From positions 33,330,001-33,394,000 of the forward strand of contig NC_072895.1 in NCBI RefSeq assembly GCF_027943255.1: 64,000 bases of DNA. Reading direction: 5' to 3'. The position numbers and the translations under genes were made by a program. Origin of the DNA: Anastrepha obliqua. Its lineage: Eukaryota > Arthropoda > Insecta > Diptera > Tephritidae. The notes under the pieces are model-generated. The model worked only from the letters and a program-made list of their open reading frames with translations. It searched no databases and had not been told where the DNA came from. Shown in pieces: positions 35,074-46,010 of this stretch. The first letter of the stretch is position 1, and each line of letters begins with the position of its first letter.

Positions 35074-36037
35074 AAACTGTTTCGGTTATGATACCCTAAA
35101 GATAGCAGCCGTTTATGAGTGGCATGAACGCTTCAGAAGAGATCGTGAGGCCATCGAGCATGACGAACCTAGTGGCAGGCCGCCGATTTGTAAAACTGAT
35201 GAAAGCATCAATAAAGTGAAAGAAAAGTTCATCAATAACCGCAAATTAACCATCATAGAGCCGGCAGAGGACTTGAAAATTGCTTATAGATCCGCTCAGG
35301 ACATTGCAGTTAATAATTTGGGTTTGCGTCGTGTTGTTGCAAGCAACCGTGAATTTAAATTTCATGCAGAAAAAGGAGCCGCGTTAATATCGCCAAGGAC
35401 AAGATTTCCAAGGCTGCATCCGACCACGAAACGTGCGTTTATGAGTACGGCACGCAATCCAGACATCAGGCCAGCCAGTGGAGACCTCCGAATGAACTAA
35501 GACCATAAACCCACGTCGTTTTCAGTCGAAAAAGAAAGCGATTTTCACAGTTTTTATGGATTGCAACCGTATTGCACACAACGAATTTTTGACAGAAGGT
35601 CAGGCACTTCATAAGAAGTATTGTTTGTGTGTTATAAGACGTTTAAGTGAAGCAATTCGCCAAAAATGAAAGGATTTATGGAAAAACAACTGGTGTATTT
35701 TACATTGTCGCACAGTGCCATCATAATGCGTGAATTTTTGACCAAAAACGAAATGAATACCAAATCAACAGTCATTTAATGCAACTGCTATGGCTCCCTG
35801 CGATTTTTTGCTGTTTCGTTGAGTCAAAAAACCAAACTGGGAGCGAGAGACCACTTCTGATGGCTATACCGAAAATAGAGTTCCAGAAATGTTTTGAGAG
35901 CTGGATAAACGCTGGCATAAGTGCGTCGCAGTTGATGGGAAGTACTTTTTTGAAGGCGATATCAGCACTTTTGAGGAATACCATAAAATTGGATTTTTGA
36001 ATTTTCTGAATATATTCCCGGAACTTTTTGATCAAGG

Positions 36038-36449
36038 TAGGTATGTTAGGTAGGCAGGTGAAATGGTTGAAGTGCCAGTCTGGCACTCCTCAAGTAGCAC
36101 TAAAGCGCCGTTTTGATACCATTATGAGACCTCCAACAGGCAGATATCTGCAGCCAGCCAGAGCTGTTGACATAATGGAGGAAATTGATTGAATTTAGGT
36201 TGGCGCAATGGCTCAGGCTGTGACCTTGGTCGTCTAGCTGCCAAACCTGGATATTTACAGAAATAGTGCTCTACAGACTTCTTCATTGAAAGATCCTCAC
36301 AGCTTCTGCAATGGGGGTTATATGGTAACCCTAGCTTTTCCGCGTGTCGACCAGTGACCGGTAAACACAGCTACGAGTTTGGAACTTGAATGGCGAGGAG
36401 TCCAAAGGACTTTCTGAGTCCTTCGTATATCGTATTGGGGCCAAAGAGT
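36038..36449 (-). mobile_element. 5'-truncated LINE with CCTA-type tail and 13-bp duplication
   Basis: Flanked by TTTTTGATCAAGG at 36025-36037 and 36450-36462. The minus strand keeps only the LINE end: FTGHWSTRGKA, then the cysteine tail in broken frames. The 3' end is shared with the LINE at 52330-53805 (GTATCAAAACGGC, then GTGCTACTTGA). The tail consists of CCTA-like repeats directly against the duplication. It is inserted in the right terminal repeat of the mariner at 33756-36480. Confidence 0.85.
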
Positions 36450-36480
36450 TTTTTGATCAAGGCTTGAAATTTTGCGCGAA

Positions 36481-37918
36481 AAACGTCTTTCTGTATCACA
36501 ATAACATATTATTGGAGCACCCTGTATATGCACTTAAACAAATACATATGTACATACTTGGTAAGTGGCCATTGAGCGCATGTCTTTCCATTCTATATTC
36601 AGTGAAATTTGCATTGTAAATAAATAAAAGTAAAAACCAAGAGTGCCACCAATTGACCCATATTTGGCGCATAACAAACAACAACTACTGCACTATTATT
36701 TTACGTAATTCCCTCGATGTTGCAACAGCAGAATAGACAAGCATTACATAATGCCGCTCTGAGTATGTCTGTCCGTCTGTGTGTCGCTTCAAAGTGGCGC
36801 GAATGGATACAAGTTGTAAAGTCATCGTCGACAATGAATACCGAAATACCAACTCTCGGCACAACAACTCAACGGCTGACGGTCTTATGCCACCTTTGGG
36901 AAGTCCGTTACTCGTTTTTTCACTGGCCTTTAAGTGCACTTTCATGTCGAGTCAGGAATCGACGTCAAGAGGAAAAATGGCGGTAAAGCAATAAAAACTG
37001 GAGTAACAAAAGCATGAAACAAATGGGAGCAAAAGACAGCAACTCTAAGAATAAATTGGCGGCGCCCAACAGTAGGTGCGGAGAGCCGTAACGTAAGGAC
37101 ACAAATATAGTCGCACAGCCGAAAAGCTTATCAGCGAAAGAATGAGCAAAGCAAAAAGTTTTAAGTATCACCTAAATTCAGACGAAAAATTACCGAATGG
37201 AGCTGAAAGTATTAAAGAAAGTAAAGCAAGCAAGGGAAGCGAATTGAAAGGTCGTAACATAAAAATTTTAAGATGCCATAGAAATGGATTCTTTATTCGG
37301 CAAAAAGCTGGCAAAAATCGTAGCAAATGTGCTTTGTGCACTAATAAGATAAGGCAGAGTAATTCTGGCGGACTGACCGAGTGGATTGCATTGAGCCACA
37401 GTTCGCTTCACTGGTGTGGGTGGCAACGCAGCTGCGGTAATTGCAACTGCAATTTATTACCGACCTACGATGATAGGACATGGAAGAGTAATACAAATGA
37501 AATTGTGGATTAGCATGTGAAAGAGAGAGAGAGAAAATTAGGGGAAGTTGCGTCAATTAATTAGAACCACAACATTTGAAGGAAGGAATAAGTTGATTTG
37601 AGTTGCGTATAAATTGGATATTTAACAAAACTACAAAAAGGACAAATATTGAGACTTACCTGCAACAAAACAAGTTTAGTTTTAGTACAGAAATTAAGCT
37701 GAGATAACTATTTTCTAGCTACAGTGGCGAGCATAATTGAGAGAAGATGATTTTTAGAACATACAAATTTTCTTTATTCTACAATATATCAAAATATTCT
37801 TTGTTCGATAATCCAAAACAACATAAAACAAACTTTCAGACATTTTACAAAATATAAAAAAAATTAAACAAATTTTTATTTGAATTTTCAATTTTTTAAT
37901 CTGAATTTTTAGAAAATT
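36481..37918. other. non-coding region with solo transposon termini
   Basis: A terminus AGCACCCTG followed by TA lies at 36517-36527. A Tc1-like terminus CAGTGGCGAGCATAATTG, preceded by TA-like sequence, lies at 37722-37739. Open frames (for example 37142-37513, 123 codons) show no recognisable domain. Confidence 0.4.
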
Positions 37919-38040
37919 CTCGGATCGTAGTAATACGGCTCATCAACAGTAGATGGACCTCGGAGTCCACTTGTGAGATTACCAGACAGGTTTGGCTTAG
38001 AAGGCAAGAGCACAGAACATCAATCTAGACTGGCCTTCTA

Positions 38041-39299
38041 CAAGGTGAAGTCCAAAATAAACAATATTGGCGTCATAAAAATGTTTTTGAAGGCGCCATT
38101 TTTTAAAGAGTTAGTGCGTTGCATTTCACATCTCTAGCTGACTTCCAGTGAAAGCTAGGTGACATTCGGTTCAGTGGAAGCGAAGTTATTGCGTCTAAAG
38201 TGTCAGTATGTTTGTGCCATCGGTACAAAAATGAGTTTCGAGCAAAGAGCTAAGATCAAATTTTGTTTTAAAATCGGTGAAACGTTTACCGAAACATTTG
38301 AATTGATGAAAAAACTTTATGGCGGTGATTGTCTATCTCGTGCCAGAGTTCATGAGTGGTTTACACGTTTCGGAGATGGTTGCCCAAAACCAGTAATCAC
38401 CGAAAACTCCATCGAAATTGTTCGTAAATTTATCAAAAATGAACCTAAATCATAGTTGAAATTCATGGAACCGGAGTTGAATATCTTTAAAAGATTGATT
38501 GGTCGCATCTTAACTGATCATTTGGGCTGTGCACGTTTCATTCCGCACAAGTTAACTGAGGACCAAAAATTGCTCAGGATTCAACATTCGAAAGACCTCA
38601 TTAAAGAGGCGAGAAAAAACGAGAACTTTCCTTACAACATAGTAACTGGTGATGAAACGTGGTGTTTTCACTATGAACCCAAAACTAAGCGTCAAAGTGC
38701 TAAAGGGAAGGCCCCATATGAGCCACCACCCAAAAAAAATCGCGTTTATAGAAGTCAAAAATCTAGTCGATGTTCGTTTGTTTTTACGATTCCAAGAGAA
38801 TTGTCCAGAAGGAGTTCGTGCCAACGGGCCAAACCGTCAATGCAATTTTGTATCTTGGCGTTTTGAAGCGTTTTTGCATCGCATTCGCCCTGAATACCGC
38901 GGGGGAGGAAGCTGGCACTTATAACATGAAAAAGCACCATTTCATCGATCAACTCTCGTGACTGATTTTTTGACTAAAAATCGCATTTTAACCATTAATC
39001 ACTCACCGTATTCGCCTGATATGACTCCCTGTGACTTCTACCTATTCGAAAAGCTGCATTTGGCCATGAAAGGAAAACGTTTTGCGTCCGCAGAGGCCAT
39101 TCAAAAGGCTTGTACAGACATCCTGAAGGACATTCTAGTCAATGACCTGAAAAACTCTTTCGAAAAGCTTTTAGATCGCGCAAAACAGTGTATCGATGCC
39201 AGAGGGGACTATTTTGAATTAACAAACTCGAAGTTATCAGAACAAAACTTCTGTCGTTTCTATTTTAGCTCAGTCTTGTTTGTTTTGGACTTCACCCTG
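38041..39299 (+). mobile_element. complete-length mariner with broken transposase
   Basis: A 1259-bp element with terminal repeats GGTGAAGTCCAAAA (38044; complement near 39283-39297), flanked by TA (38039-38040 and 39300-39301). From the ATG at 38231 it reads SFEQRAKIKFCFKIGETF, then ARVHEWFTRFGDG. A stop falls at 38453-38455, followed by FIPHKLTEDQKLLRIQHSKD, VTGDETWCFHYEPKTKRQS, frameshifts near 38750-38950, HSPYSPDMTPCDFYLFEKLH and a final CIDARGDYFE. The first and third Asp motifs survive. The HDN block lies in the damaged part. It sits inside LINE sequence (LTGHC-type block at 39311). Confidence 0.9.
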
Positions 39300-39301
39300 T
39301 A

Positions 39302-39440
39302 TAAGTAAAGTGGTTGGTATTATCACCGGGCACTGCCTGATGGGGCACGAAGTGGTTTTACCACATTGAGAATAAAAGAGGGGGAATTGAGTTCAAACTA
39401 GTGGTATCGCAATAGGCCTCCAAGCCTAAGTGGACGTCAC
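39302..39440 (+). pseudogene. LINE C-terminal relic next to the mariner
   Basis: Directly right of the mariner, one frame reads KVVGIITGHCLMGHEV, the conserved LTGHC block that follows RNase H in LINEs of this window. The matching upstream part probably lies left of the mariner (37920-38038), which would make the mariner an insertion into this LINE; that part is too decayed to prove. Confidence 0.55.
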
Positions 39441-39477
39441 TTTTTTAATTAATACTAGTTATCTGCTTACTACTATT

Positions 39478-39695
39478 CGGCGGCCGCCATAGCCATATGG
39501 GTTGGTGCGTGGTTGCAATTTCGGAGTGTGTAGGTTTAGTGCATGAAAGAGCAGAATGATAGAAAAATTGTTTTCTAATTGTATATCTGTCATGGAAAAT
39601 GTCCTCATACAAACCAGTCTGTTAAACTGTAGGTTGGGGAACAACATCAAGACGGCCACGACAATTAGGAGGAGGGGCTCGGCCATACACCTCAC
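39478..39695 (+). repeat. tRNA-derived SINE, near full length
   Basis: Begins CGGCGGCCGCCATAGCCATA with GGGTTGGTGCG. It passes TCATGGAAAA, AAACTGTAGG and AACAACATCAAGACG, and ends near GGCTCGGCCATACACC. Head and body match the copy at 42758-43057 with small deletions. The B-box region is decayed (TAGGTTTAGTGC). Confidence 0.75.
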
Positions 39696-39731
39696 AGTTA
39701 CACATAATCCTAATCCTATGAAATCTTATCA

Positions 39732-40335
39732 GGTGACGAATCCTGGATCTATGCACAGAAGCCGGAAAGAAGAGAGCAATCGACAGTGTGAGTGTTCCAA
39801 AACGAGCTTAATAAAGCCAAATTTGTTCACGGAAGAAGCATCTCAAAGTAAATGGGCACATGTTTTTTCAGAAAATCTGGTCATGTCGCAATTGTAACAC
39901 CAAACAATTTTAAATCAGTCACTTCTGAGTGGTACATAGCTATTTGGGTTCCAGAAAATTACCCGCCGAAGGCGAAATGTCCTTTACCACCTTCGCCGAT
40001 GCCAGCTCTCACGTAACGACTCACACAAGAGAGAGTTTTTGAGCGCCCAAACGATCAAATTAATGGGCCATCCACCTTACAGCACTGATTTGGCATCTAA
40101 TGATTTCTTTTTGTTTCCGAGCATCAAAAATAAAATGTGAGATCAACGTTTTTCAACGCTTGAAGAAGTTGTTGAATTCTTTAAACAGCTTGGCTTGGAA
40201 GTATCCACTTCTGAGGGGCAAACGAGCTTTGAAAATAGGTTCAAGGGAATACAAAAGTGCATCGACTTCTTAGAAGAATATTTGGAAAAACCAAAAGCCA
40301 TTTTCAATATAATTTTACTGAATTTTCATTATTGA
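39732..40335 (+). pseudogene. mariner transposase C-terminal half, decayed
   Basis: Starts at GDESWIYAQKPERREQS (family GDE.W.Y.Y.PET..QS) and continues CFFRKSGHVAIV, then in shifted frames INGPSTL, FLFPSIKNKM and CIDFLEEYLEKP, ending near 40335. There are multiple stops and shifts and no terminal repeats are seen. It is related to the relic split by a LINE at 18859-19462. Confidence 0.7.
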
Positions 40336-40704
40336 CCGCAAAGTATAACAGCAACCCTCGTAATGTACGCAGCGACGTGTGGCTCGATTTGCAAACAGAC
40401 ATAATATATTTACACTAGCGCTCCGCTAGAACCGCATTTTGCACTGGGTTTTCACTGGTTCACTGTACCAGAACCCTTTTCCAGTCTTACCACAGCCCAC
40501 ATGAAAGAAAATATGAACGACTGTCAAGAAAAGAACTCTGTACGACACTGGATGAAAAGTCAAAAGCAGAGCATCAATTAAGCTCCTAAACCTGGATAGA
40601 GCGAACTTACGAACCCTCACTGAAAGCTAATATGGGGCCTTGCAGTCTTCGTTAACTTTGGACTAAGTAGGCAAATGAGTAGTAAAGCCCACTCTCGACG
40701 AAAA
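40336..40704. other. non-coding, nothing recognised
   Basis: A short unassigned interval between a mariner relic and a LINE relic. Confidence 0.4.
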
Positions 40705-41098
40705 AACGAATACTTCATAAGGCTCTCATGATGTCCGTCCTAACGTATGGCGCAGAGCTTGGACGACGACAATATACGATGAGGCGTCCATTGGAGTGTT
40801 TGAGAGAAATATTTTCCGGAAGATTTGTGGAGCTTTGCACTTTGGCTGTATGAGTTTTACGACGCCATAGACATAGCGCAGCGAATAAAGATCCAGCGGC
40901 TTCGTTGGCAGAGAAAGAGTAGCAGCTGATGGTAGCAAAGAAAGAGTCCTTTTCTGCATTGGGAAGATCAAGTGGAGAAGGAATTGGCTTCGCTTGGCGT
41001 TTCCAACTGGTGCCGGTTAGCACGAGAAAGAAACGACTGACGTGCTTTGTTAAACGCGGCCAAAATTAGTAAGCGGTTATCGCACGAATCAAGAAGAA
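40705..41098 (+). pseudogene. LINE reverse transcriptase C-terminal relic with GAA tail
   Basis: Nucleotide similarity to the minus-strand copy at 19747-20290 is extensive. It reads DIAQRIKIQRLRW, then EKELASLGVSNWCRLARERND in a broken frame. The 3' end is GAATCAAGAAGAAGAAG at 41082-41098, so the element probably had a GAA-type tail. Inactive. Confidence 0.75.
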
Positions 41099-41099
41099 G

Positions 41100-42735
41100 A
41101 AGTTTTCGTTAACACCTCAGGACACTGAGAATGGTAGAAATGTGCGGCTGTGAATTTTACGAGCTGAAAAATAAAAAGCCAGTGGCGTACGCGGAAGATA
41201 TAGTGCTTATGGTTTCAGGAATGTTTCCAACCAGTGAGATTATGCAAGGAGCTCTGGTTTTACTCAGCAATTGGGCCACGGACTGTGGTTTAAGTGTAAA
41301 CCCGAGAAAAGCTGAACTGATGCTATTCATTAAGAAAACCAATATACCAAACCTTAATCTCCCAAAACGGCGTTAGTCTTACGCTAGCCTAACAAGAAAA
41401 ATACTTAGGTGTTATCCTAGACCCCAAACTCAGCTGGAAGTCCAACGTAGAGTACAGGGTAAAAAAAGCGAATATAGCAATTTACACGTGTAAGAGAATG
41501 TTGGGTGAAAAATCGGGTATCCAACCAAAACTAACCAATTGATCCTATACAGCCATTGTAAGGCCAATATACTAACATATGCGGCACTAGTTTGGTGGTC
41601 TGCAACAGAAAAGAAATACAACAAAACTAAGCTGAACACGATACAAAGAACAGCGTGTATCCTAACCGCAAGAGAGCTTAGCACCAGTCCTACTGAAGCG
41701 CTCAATGTACTAAATCATCTGCTACCATTAGATTTACATATTAAAACAATAGCTACTTGCAGCGAGGTCGTACGATCACAGTAAGATCCTCCTACAGGGA
41801 CCCTCACTGCTCAAAAATAGATCAGACTACACAGTCCCCGACATTGACTTCAAGAAAGACTTTACGGTACGTTTTCCACCGAAAGCCGAATGGAGCAAAG
41901 GGAAGGTGATTGGAAGATACGACATCGAAATCTAAACCGAAGGTTCTAAGATGAACTGTGGTGTGGGAGCTGGCTTCCATGCGGAGCCACTCAACCTATC
42001 TCAAACAATTCGTCTTCCTGACTATGCCAGCGTGTTCCAGGCAGAACTGTTAGCGATCAGAGAAGCATGCAAATCACTAAAACTCTACAAGGAAGTTGGT
42101 GCAAGAGTAGCGATCTTCTCAGACAGTCAAGCAGCTATAAAGGCCTTAGACTCCAATTCCATTTCATCCAAACTAATCTTACAGTGCAGAGAGGAGCTGG
42201 AATTGCTTAGTCATTGACTTGAAATTACTCTGATATGGGTTCCCGGTCATAGGAACATACGGGGTAATGAGATAGCGGATGAGCTAGCACGAAAAGGTTC
42301 GACACTAGACTTAGCAGAGGCGGTGGCAATCTTCACCCCACTGAACACAATAAAAGCATCCATTGCTTCACAGCATCATGCTTTAGCCGCAAAAAGATGG
42401 AAGCAACTAACTACATGTATTACAACAAAAACACATGGCCGTCATACAAAATCCAAAGGACGAATGATCTGTTAGGATCTGCAACCCTTACAGGTCATTG
42501 GAAAGTAGGGAAGCATGCAGTCAGACTCAACCTCCCCTTCAATCCCATCTGCAGAAGCTGTCAAGCGGAAGGGGCGAAGGAAAGTCCACTACTTCTGTGA
42601 ATGTCCAGGCCTAGCTAGGGCACGTCTCCGCTCCTTCGGTAAGCCTTTCTTACAGGAAATTAAGGAGATCTCAGACATCGAGATAAAGGACTTGCTGCTA
42701 TGCTTGGACCTCACTCAATGGATCTGACTAGGAAA
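41100..42735 (+). pseudogene. LINE: reverse transcriptase C-terminal half, RNase H and tail
   Basis: Reverse transcriptase: VAYAEDIVLMVSGMF holds the catalytic motif as YAED instead of YADD. Then LSNWATDCGLSVNPRKAEL and, after frameshifts, LTYAALVWWSATEKKYNKT and LNHLLPLDLHIKT. RNase H follows: TEGSKMNCGVGAGF (Asp of TDG is Glu), VFQAELLAIREA, FSDSQAAIKALD, WVPGHRNIRGNEIADELARK. The tail reads TLTGHW, CRSC and DLLLCLDLTQ. It ends in an A run at 42736-42745. Both active sites are altered and several frames are broken. It belongs to the RNase H-bearing I/LOA/R1 side of LINEs; the exact clade cannot be settled by eye. Confidence 0.88.
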
Positions 42736-42757
42736 CAAAAAAAAATTATAGGCTCAT

Positions 42758-43057
42758 AAAAAATAAATAATTGGCGCGTACACTTCTGTTAGGTGTTTGG
42801 CCGAGCTCCTCCTCCTATTTGTGGTGTGCGTCTTGATGTTGTTCCACAAATGGAGGGACCTACAGTTTCAAGCCGACTCCGAAAGGCAGATATTTTTATG
42901 AGGAGCTTTTTCATGGCAGAAATACACTGCCGAGGGGCGACCGCTATTAGAAAAATGTTTTTATTAATTTTGCTTTCACCGAGATTCGAACTAACGACCT
43001 CTCTGTGAATTTCGAATGGTAATCACGCACCAACCCATTCGGCTACGGCGGCCGCCC
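42758..43057 (-). repeat. complete tRNA-derived SINE with 8-bp target duplication
   Basis: This is the best copy of the family, 300 bp, read on the minus strand. It is flanked by AGGCTCAT at 42750-42757 and 43058-43065. The head begins GGGCGGCCGCCGTAGCCGAA. The A-box-like TAGCCGAATGGGTTGG is at 43045-43030 and the B-box-like AGTTCGAATCTC at 42992-42981, spaced as in tRNA genes. A non-tRNA body follows, ending CGCGCCAATTATTTATTTTT. It would be transcribed by RNA polymerase III and depends on a LINE for movement. It inserted just beyond the A tail of the LINE at 41100-42735. Confidence 0.88.
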
Positions 43058-43065
43058 AGGCTCAT

Positions 43066-44229
43066 GGTCAGCATAATTTGGTGAATCAATACTTGAAAGG
43101 GAATAAATTGAAACTAAAAAAAAAAATAAAAACATAATAAAAAAAAATAAAAAATGATTTTCTAACTTAATACTTTTGCTTTTTATTTCCCCAGTGCCCA
43201 CTTCGCATTTTTCCAGCATATTTCCCTTAGCTGAAAAATCTCGTATATCCCTTTTTTGCATATTAAAACATTTTCTTAACTTTGACCCATTTATATTACG
43301 CTGATCTCGCGCGGCACTTCCACATCAACGTCTTTGACACGTTCTAATTCTTCATTTTAATTGTATTGAAACATTTCTAGAATTCATTTACCCATTCAGC
43401 CATCTATTTTTTGCAGCCTCAGCCGTTCTAGTTGCCAAATGAGGCACGCACACGCAGCACTGCACTCCACTCCACTCAAGAGCAGTTGAAACGCATAATT
43501 ACAACATTCACCAAATGTGCCATGTGTCATGTGGCAAGAAGCGCGTAACGGCAATGGCAAGTGGCAGCGGACACACAACCCCATCCACACACAGCCAGTG
43601 CTTTTGAAACAACGCAGTTCAACTTTTTCTCACTGTTTTGCAAATTCACGTATTTACGCCTTTTTAATTTCTCAAATTTACTTCATTCTTCGCCGCACAT
43701 TTTTAATTTAAGCGAAATAAAAGTGTCTACGTGTGCCACCGACCGACCAACTTGCTTCCATTTAATTTATTTGAGTGCTGGCAGTTCCTGGCCTTCCGCC
43801 TTCTGCTTCCAGGAAACTTTTTATGTTTTATGCTTTTGCGTCGAGGCGTCACATGCCAAACAGCCATCCTCCAACAAGCAGCCACCGATGATTTACATCG
43901 CAAAAACTTCATTCTGAATGCTCAGCCATTTATTTGAATTCGTTGTAGTGGTTTTGGCTTTGCGCGATTTTGGCGCTCCACTCGTAGGCGCAGCGCCAGT
44001 GGGGGTATTGCATGAGGCGTGGCAATGTTGGCACTTTCTTTAGGAGTTCACTTCAACTTGAATCGCTTGCAATTTGATTTGAATGACAGTCTTGCCGACC
44101 GAAGCTGTCAAAGAGTGTATGAGAATGTGTGAGCCCTTACAATAGGGTGGTCCTTTTATTGGCACAAATTTATTTGTGCGCTGATTTTAGTTTTGCTCAT
44201 GTTTTTTGGGTGGGTTGTTATTTATTAGT
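43066..44229. other. non-coding, nothing recognised
   Basis: Mixed sequence. Overlapping frames on both strands (43561-43917 and others) have no recognisable domain. Confidence 0.4.
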
Positions 44230-44279
44230 ACAATGCATTTGTACGAAATGACTAGCGCTTTGCGCGAGTAGCTGCTCAC

Positions 44280-45490
44280 TAACCAGAACAACAAAGATTG
44301 GGAAGCTACAAAAGTCAAGCTCAGGCAAATCGCTCAAGAGAAAATTGGCACACTAAAAACCACCAATATCAAACCATGGATCTGTTATACTACCCGACTA
44401 GAAATTTTGGTAAGACGGTGATTTAAGCGCAAATAAGGCAAACCGCATTCCAAATTTGCGCCGCATAAGGCAGCCAAACTAGGCCCAAGTCCCGAAAGGT
44501 ATCGCCACACATCTGCCTTATTAGGCGCAGGTTCGAAAAACCGAACTTCGGTAATACTCCGGATGCCCTTCTACAAATCAGTTAGGCATTCCAACTTATG
44601 CCTAAGTGAGACACTGCCACAGATTTTCGTGACCACAACCAAATTTGGTATTGTTCTGGCATGCCAATCTTTGCCTTGCCTAACGTGGGCCCGGTAAGGT
44701 AATAGTGAGGCCTGCCTCAGTAAGGCCTGCCTAATTCGGGCCTAACTGATTCTTCGCCATGCCTCACTGTAATTCTAGTCGGGTACTTGGGGTATCATTT
44801 AGCGCGAAAATGAAGTCAAAAAGCAATTTGCCAGCGATGGCTCCCTTCGATCAGCAAGGCCGCTCATAGGAAGGCCGCGAAGAAAGTAAAGAAATCGCCC
44901 AGAAATGATAAGAGAAAGTTCATTGAAGATCTTGCTAGCTAGCGTGCCGAAACGGCAGCAGGAGCAAATAATATGGGGCAGCTGTACCGCCTAGTTGGTT
45001 GCCTAACCAACCAGCAGAGTAGTAGTAACCAGCCAATCAGAGTTCTGAATGGTGCTTGCAGACTTTCAATGATGATAAGATTCGTAGATGGAAAGAACAC
45101 TTTGAAGGAATTAGCAACATTGCTCTTAGCATCTAGCTTTAAAATGAGCAGCCACAACAACCAGCAGCAAAATAACAACATCTTGCCCAAGTCAAACTCA
45201 ACAATGCCACGGTCGAAGATGGCATACAGCAAACTACTGATCTAGAAAAAACTTGATCTGATTCTTCATCACCACATCACCGCCGTCTGGGACAATGAAA
45301 AGCTGCCCAAGAAGGGTGACTGCGGCAACTGGGCAGGAGTAACCCTGCTCAATGCTATCTACAAGCTAACCACTAGCAACTATACAATGTATCGAAAGCT
45401 CCTTAAAGGACGAACAAGCTGGATGTCGCCCTCACCGAAGCTGTGTTGATCAGGCCAACACTCTTCGCATCATAGTAGAACAGTCTGTTG
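44280..45490 (+). pseudogene. LINE reverse transcriptase N-terminal half, split by a MITE
   Basis: Before the MITE the frame reads WEATKVKLRQIAQEKIG and KPWI, like the segment between endonuclease and reverse transcriptase in LINEs. After it come FIEDLAS-like and AAGANNMGQLYRLVG blocks, then WDNEKLPKKGDCGNWAGVTL, LLNAIYKLTT and, in another frame, LKDEQAGCRPHRSCVDQANT and LRIIVEQS. This is the front of the polymerase domain (KG....C.NWRGI.LL, EQ.GFR..RS..DQ). Frames are broken and the catalytic YADD region is absent. Confidence 0.75.
44393..44783. mobile_element. 391-bp MITE with TA flanks
   Basis: The terminal repeats CCCGACTAGAA (44393) and TTCTAGTCGGG (ending 44783) are flanked by TA (44391-44392 and 44784-44785). 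The interior has many copies of AAGGC/GGCCT and GCCTAA/TTAGGC motifs in both orientations. There is no coding potential. It interrupts a LINE relic. An 18-base block inside (AAATTTGCGCCGCATAAG, 44452) recurs as its complement near 9514. Confidence 0.85.
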
Positions 45491-45546
45491 CACAAATAGA
45501 AGGAGGAGCTCGATCAAACACTTAATAGAAGTGTACGCGCTAATTA
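45491..45546 (+). repeat. tRNA-derived SINE, 3' end only
   Basis: GCACAAATAGAAGGAGGAGC, then AAACACTTAATAGAAGTG and GCTAATTATTTATTTT match the last 55 bases of the SINE. It is 5'-truncated and joined directly to the LINE relic on its left. Confidence 0.65.
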
Positions 45547-45734
45547 TTTATTTTAGGAGGGACAAATAAAAGTAAGTTATACCAAATAAAAAGGTGGATT
45601 GAAGTTTATCTGCTCAAGAAGTGTCCGGCAGTAAATTAAGTCATTAATAACATTAAAGATTGAATAATAATAGTCAACATTTTGAACGAACTAAAAAGCC
45701 ATAAAACGTCTTTCTGGAGTAGGAATTCTTGGAG

Positions 45735-46010
45735 TCTTTCACAAAGCGCTTGAAAACATTTTTTTTTCATATTGAGCGCGAGCTTATTTTGTAAAGTTCC
45801 AGATCATCTACGTAGAATATAAATTCGTATTGTTTACAGCAGGAGCCAGTAGCATAAGGAGAACAAATAAGATCGGATTTACAATACTACCTTGAAATGA
45901 GAGATATGAACGTAGCCAAGTTAAAATTGATGAGTAGAAACCCACACACTCAAGCTTAGGTAATAAACTACTGTGTAATAGTATCAAATGATTTCCATTC
46001 TGTGTCAGAA
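45735..46010 (-). pseudogene. jockey-type LINE reverse transcriptase relic
   Basis: The minus strand reads TWLRSYLSFQ near 45910, then QGSIVNPILFVLLM (family PQGS..GPLLF) and, after a shift, FIFYVDDLELYKISSRSI, which contains the catalytic YVDD. Motif order and spacing fit a jockey-superfamily polymerase with a short deletion. No other part of the element is visible. Confidence 0.7.

Larger units (their letters stand above)
33756..36480 (+). mobile_element. mariner pseudogene split by two LINE insertions
   Basis: The left end contains GGGATCAAAAAGTTTCTGGA (33761) and the right end its near complement, ending TTTTTGATCAAGG at 36037. The N-terminus (KFHVKNDFKLKKSW near 33940-33985) is cut by the LINE at 33999-35073. 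It resumes with AAVYEWHERFRRDREAIEHD, then EPSGRPPICKTDESINKVKE. The C-terminus decays through many stops to KRWHKCVAVDG near 35905-35945. A second LINE (36038-36449) sits in the right terminal repeat. The subfamily is one whose transposase ends W.KRWHKCI...GDYFEGD. Confidence 0.85.

Noticed and set aside
37142..37513. 123-codon Lys/Ser-rich frame as a gene
   Set aside because: No recognisable domain or supporting signals.
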